In this document: piece by piece, positions 61,570 to 64,000 of the stretch
How the letters are laid out: each line of letters opens with the position of its first letter
Numbering within the stretch: position 1 is the first letter of the stretch
Source: Stenopsyche tienmushanensis
Taxonomy: Eukaryota > Arthropoda > Insecta > Trichoptera > Stenopsychidae
NCBI GenBank assembly: GCA_008973525.1
Contig: WACJ01000041.1
Location: 1,364,001 to 1,428,000 of the forward strand
Length of the DNA stretch: 64,000 bases
Reading direction: 5' to 3'
The notes under the pieces: generated by a model
Told to the model about the DNA's origin: nothing
Seen by the model: only the letters and a program-made list of their open reading frames with translations
The model's database searches: none
Program-made: the position numbers and the translations under genes

Positions 61570-64000
61570 GGGGGACAGGGGGACCCGCCACATTCCCGAG
61601 CGTGTACCCGCATAAACTATGCTACTACAGCTCTCGCGTCAAACTACACATTTTAGTGCAAAACTAATTTAATGTCCCCCGAGAGGAACCAAACTTCTGC
61701 TCCATCTGGTGACCGAGCGCAATGCGCGAACCTTGTTTTTTTTTTTGGGAAAATCTGTACAAGGGGGGGTGCAGTCACGCGACCGCTTACGCTGAAAGTG
61801 TAACGCGAGGGGGGGTCCGGCGGCGGCAGAAGGCCGACCCGGAAACGCTCAACGATTAGCCATCATCCGTGTTTGTGTAAGTGTGCGATTCCAACCTTAT
61901 GAGGGTTTGCTTCTACGTTAAGTCGACTTCCTCCGCCACATTCTGGTTTACTCCCAGTGTTTGTGGTAGAATCCGCCGGGCTCGGTCTTTTTACCGAAAC
62001 TCTTGCAAAATACCGAAAAGGCGCTGAAGGCACCGGGACGGGTCACCAGATCTCTGTGCCCCACGGGCCCCTCACATGGCCCGCGGACACGGCACAGAAG
62101 CGCCTCTCGTTCGGAAGCCATGCCTTCGCATGTCCAGAGGATATGATCCGCGGACATGCTAGGTGCAGTGCATGGACAATCCGCTCTATCCGCGCGGCCC
62201 AGTCCCATTAGTTGGGCACTGAAGTGGCCATGTCCCGTCAAGAATTGAGACGTCCAGTGATTGCTGACCAGCCAGTGCGCCCTTCTTCTGCTCTCGACGG
62301 ACCTGAAGAACTGAAAGAGATGGCGCCCCTTGATTGAGGATTCCCATCTACCCTGCCATTCTTCTGCGGCAGCATTTTTGGCCCATTTTTTGACCTCATC
62401 TTTGAATCGCAAGAGCTCCTTTGCGTCTTTGGCGCTGATGGTTGTCTGGCCCACTGTAAGTGGGCGCTCCTTCCTCCAGTGGTGCACGACAGCGCTGACC
62501 TGCAGCTGCAGATCCAGGGGAAACACCCCTGCCAGTATCTGGAGACTGTCTGTGGCCGTCGTGCGATAGGCCGCTGTCATCCTCAGGAGCGGATGCCTCT
62601 GCGCCGAGTTGAGTCTCGCCCTGCTAGTTGCGCCCTGCTTTCCAACTGAAAAAAGTCTAGAAGCCCATGCCCCTGCCCCGTAAGTTGCAATGCTTACGTA
62701 GATTGCCTCATATGCAATCCTCATATGCCTGGATGTCAACCCCCATTCGGACCCGCGTAGTCTAGACATCTTTGCGAAGGCGTTTGCGGCCTTCCCAGTG
62801 GCGGTCCTTATGTTCGTCGAAAATCCCCCTCCTTTTTGCAAGGTTACACCAAGGTAATTGATTTCCTTGGCGTAGGGGATGCGTATTCCGCCCAATTTTA
62901 TAGGAAGATGACTGCAGCACCGCTCGCCGAGACCTCCTCTCATAACTAGCGCCGTCGTCTTCCCGGGCGCGAAAGCGAGTCTGTTCAGGACGCTCCAGTC
63001 CCATAGCAGTTCCAATGCCTTTTCCGCTCTCTCCCTTGTCTCCCTCAAAGAGTTTCCGCAAACCGTCATCGTGAGGTCGTCTGCGTACGCAATCAGCTCA
63101 CAGCCCGAGGGCAGCGGCAACTCGAAAACGTCGTCCAAAAGGACATTCCAAAGGATCGGCCCGAGTACCGATCCCTGCGGGCAGCCCTTGCTGAGCTGGC
63201 GGCGGATCAGCACTCCGCCCGCTTCCGCGATGATTGTACGATCGGAGAAATAGCTTCTTATGAGGCCGATTATGTTGGCATGAACACCACTGTTGTGCAG
63301 TTTTTTAATGATCATCGGCCACCATGCGTTATCAAACGCACCCTGGAAATCGAGAAAGATTGCGTATGCATATTTATGAGTCGCTTTACTGCGCTCCACC
63401 GTTTCGAGGACCCTGTCGATCGCATCCACGGTTGATCTTCCTGGCCTGAACCCATATTGTCTGTCCGAGAGCGGTTTGGTTCCCTCGTAGACAAGGTTCA
63501 GGCGGTTAGCGATGACTTTCTCGAGGATTTTTCCAAGGATCGGCAGCAGCACTATGATTCTATAGGCCTTTGGGTCTTCCGGGGGCCTGTCCGTTTTCGC
63601 TTTGGGCAGTGTGACTGCCATCCCGACCTTCCAACATTCGGGAAATACTCCGCAGCGGAAGCATTCCCTGTATATGTGACATAGATCAAGGTCGATCCTG
63701 TCGAAAGCCCGTCTGACGATATGCCCGTCTAGTCTGTCCGGGCCCGGCGACTTCCGAGGTTTCAAGTTTCTCACTATATCCGTTATCTCCTCGATATCAG
63801 GGGGGTCTGCGTTGGGGCCCTCGGGGGGGCGATGTAGCTCTATTCTTCTTTGCTTGTGGCCTGGAGAGTCATCAGCTGGCAGGTCGTGCGGCAGCAGACA
63901 TTCAAGAAGAAAACCAATCGACTGAGGCATTGATGTGGCGGTGAGACCGCTGGTGGGGTCTTTGATACCCGAGCAGACTTTTCTGGCGCCCATTGAGACG
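61570..64000 (-). mobile_element. R1-clade LINE, 3' part, apparently recent
   Basis: The element comprises a GC-rich 3' non-coding region (61570-61947) ending in a C-run (CCCCCTGTCCCCC on the minus strand) and a long open polymerase frame that runs off the window. Its GC content contrasts sharply with its AT-rich surroundings, indicating that it keeps its own codon use. It disrupts or abuts the mariner at 60978-61543, so it is the later arrival. The 5' part (gag-like ORF and endonuclease) lies beyond 64000. Confidence 0.85.
61948..64000 (-). CDS. R1-type reverse transcriptase (ORF2, 5' end outside the window)
   Basis: The frame is open from the window edge to the stop at 61948-61950, at least 683 codons. 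It makes the reverse transcriptase that copies the element's RNA at a nicked target. Counting from the Met at 63993: KPRKSPGPDRLDG (about 78-90), LLPILGK (149-155), YGFRPGRSTVD (180-190), motif A FLDFQGAFDNAW with Asp215, CPQGSVLGP (271-279), motif C YADD (303-306), and a C-terminal cysteine-histidine cluster CPCTAPSMSADHILWTC typical of this clade. Both catalytic Asp positions are intact and there is no frameshift. One oddity is AYRIIVLLP, where the family normally has a Pro after the Arg (YRPI). The endonuclease domain should lie upstream. The Met at 63993 is not the true start. Confidence 0.93.
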   Translation of the reverse strand, partial: VSMGARKVCSGIKDPTSGLTATSMPQSIGFLLECLLPHDLPADDSPGHKQRRIELHRPPEGPNADPPDIEEITDIVRNLKPRKSPGPDRLDGHIVRRAFDRIDLDLCHIYRECFRCGVFPECWKVGMAVTLPKAKTDRPPEDPKAYRIIVLLPILGKILEKVIANRLNLVYEGTKPLSDRQYGFRPGRSTVDAIDRVLETVERSKATHKYAYAIFLDFQGAFDNAWWPMIIKKLHNSGVHANIIGLIRSYFSDRTIIAEAGGVLIRRQLSKGCPQGSVLGPILWNVLLDDVFELPLPSGCELIAYADDLTMTVCGNSLRETRERAEKALELLWDWSVLNRLAFAPGKTTALVMRGGLGERCCSHLPIKLGGIRIPYAKEINYLGVTLQKGGGFSTNIRTATGKAANAFAKMSRLRGSEWGLTSRHMRIAYEAIYVSIATYGAGAWASRLFSVGKQGATSRARLNSAQRHPLLRMTAAYRTTATDSLQILAGVFPLDLQLQVSAVVHHWRKERPLTVGQTTISAKDAKELLRFKDEVKKWAKNAAAEEWQGRWESSIKGRHLFQFFRSVESRRRAHWLVSNHWTSQFLTGHGHFSAQLMGLGRADRADCPCTAPSMSADHILWTCEGMASEREALLCRVRGPCEGPVGHRDLVTRPGAFSAFSVFCKSFGKKTEPGGFYHKHWE

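Noticed and set aside
1..64000. CRISPR arrays, operons or bacterial promoters
   Set aside because: No regularly spaced direct repeats, and the introns, transposon types and gene density are those of an animal genome.

Overview
The window is AT-rich animal DNA with no bacterial-style gene packing. The transposon types (several mariner families, piggyBac, pogo/Tigger-like, Mutator-like, Helitron, jockey-like and R1-like LINEs) and one spliced two-pore potassium channel gene point to an insect, but the species cannot be told from the sequence. I see one convincing host gene. The rest is a gene desert made of transposon remnants of different ages, AT-rich spacer, and scattered unique blocks of higher GC that could be conserved regulatory elements.

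Layout. 1-290: 3' end of a Helitron, with the last codons of its helicase and a CTAGT terminus. 4.4-8.4 kb: a degraded SINE and two fragments of one mariner family. 11.5-17.7 kb: mariner ends, two more SINE copies (one with a tRNA-Met-like head), a pogo/Tigger-like MITE, GC-elevated blocks, and a 1 kb element with roughly 250 bp inverted repeats. 19.4 and 30.4 kb: two opposite-facing C-terminal pieces of a Mutator-like transposase. 24.2-25.7 kb: dead jockey-like LINE. 27.6-28.3 kb: decayed mariner. 33.0-34.1 kb: piggyBac-like element with a pogo-like element nested inside it. 36.4-38.2 kb: dead R1-like LINE. 40-41 kb: a second long-TIR copy and a MITE. 45.6-46.9 kb: almost intact 1.28 kb mariner. 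50.0-50.6 kb: third long-TIR copy. 55.4-56.9 kb: last exon of a K2P (KCNK-type) channel on the minus strand. 59.1-59.6 kb: second piggyBac copy, without the nested insertion. 61.0-61.5 kb: 5' half of another mariner. 61.6-64.0 kb: R1-clade LINE with a long intact reverse transcriptase frame that runs off the window end.

The most interesting item is the K2P channel. Its frame ends at a UGA followed by C, a context known to be leaky, and the same frame then stays open for 170 more codons of protein-like sequence up to a second stop. This suggests stop-codon readthrough, UGA-to-UGG RNA editing, or a recent nonsense change, each giving two channel forms that differ in the cytoplasmic tail. The exon starts inside the first GYG selectivity-filter codon, so earlier exons must lie further along the minus strand. 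None was found before position 64000, so everything from 56.9 kb to the window end is probably one large transposon-filled intron.

Limits: all calls were made by eye from motifs remembered from these families. No database search, alignment score or conservation test was run, and boundaries of degraded repeats are approximate.
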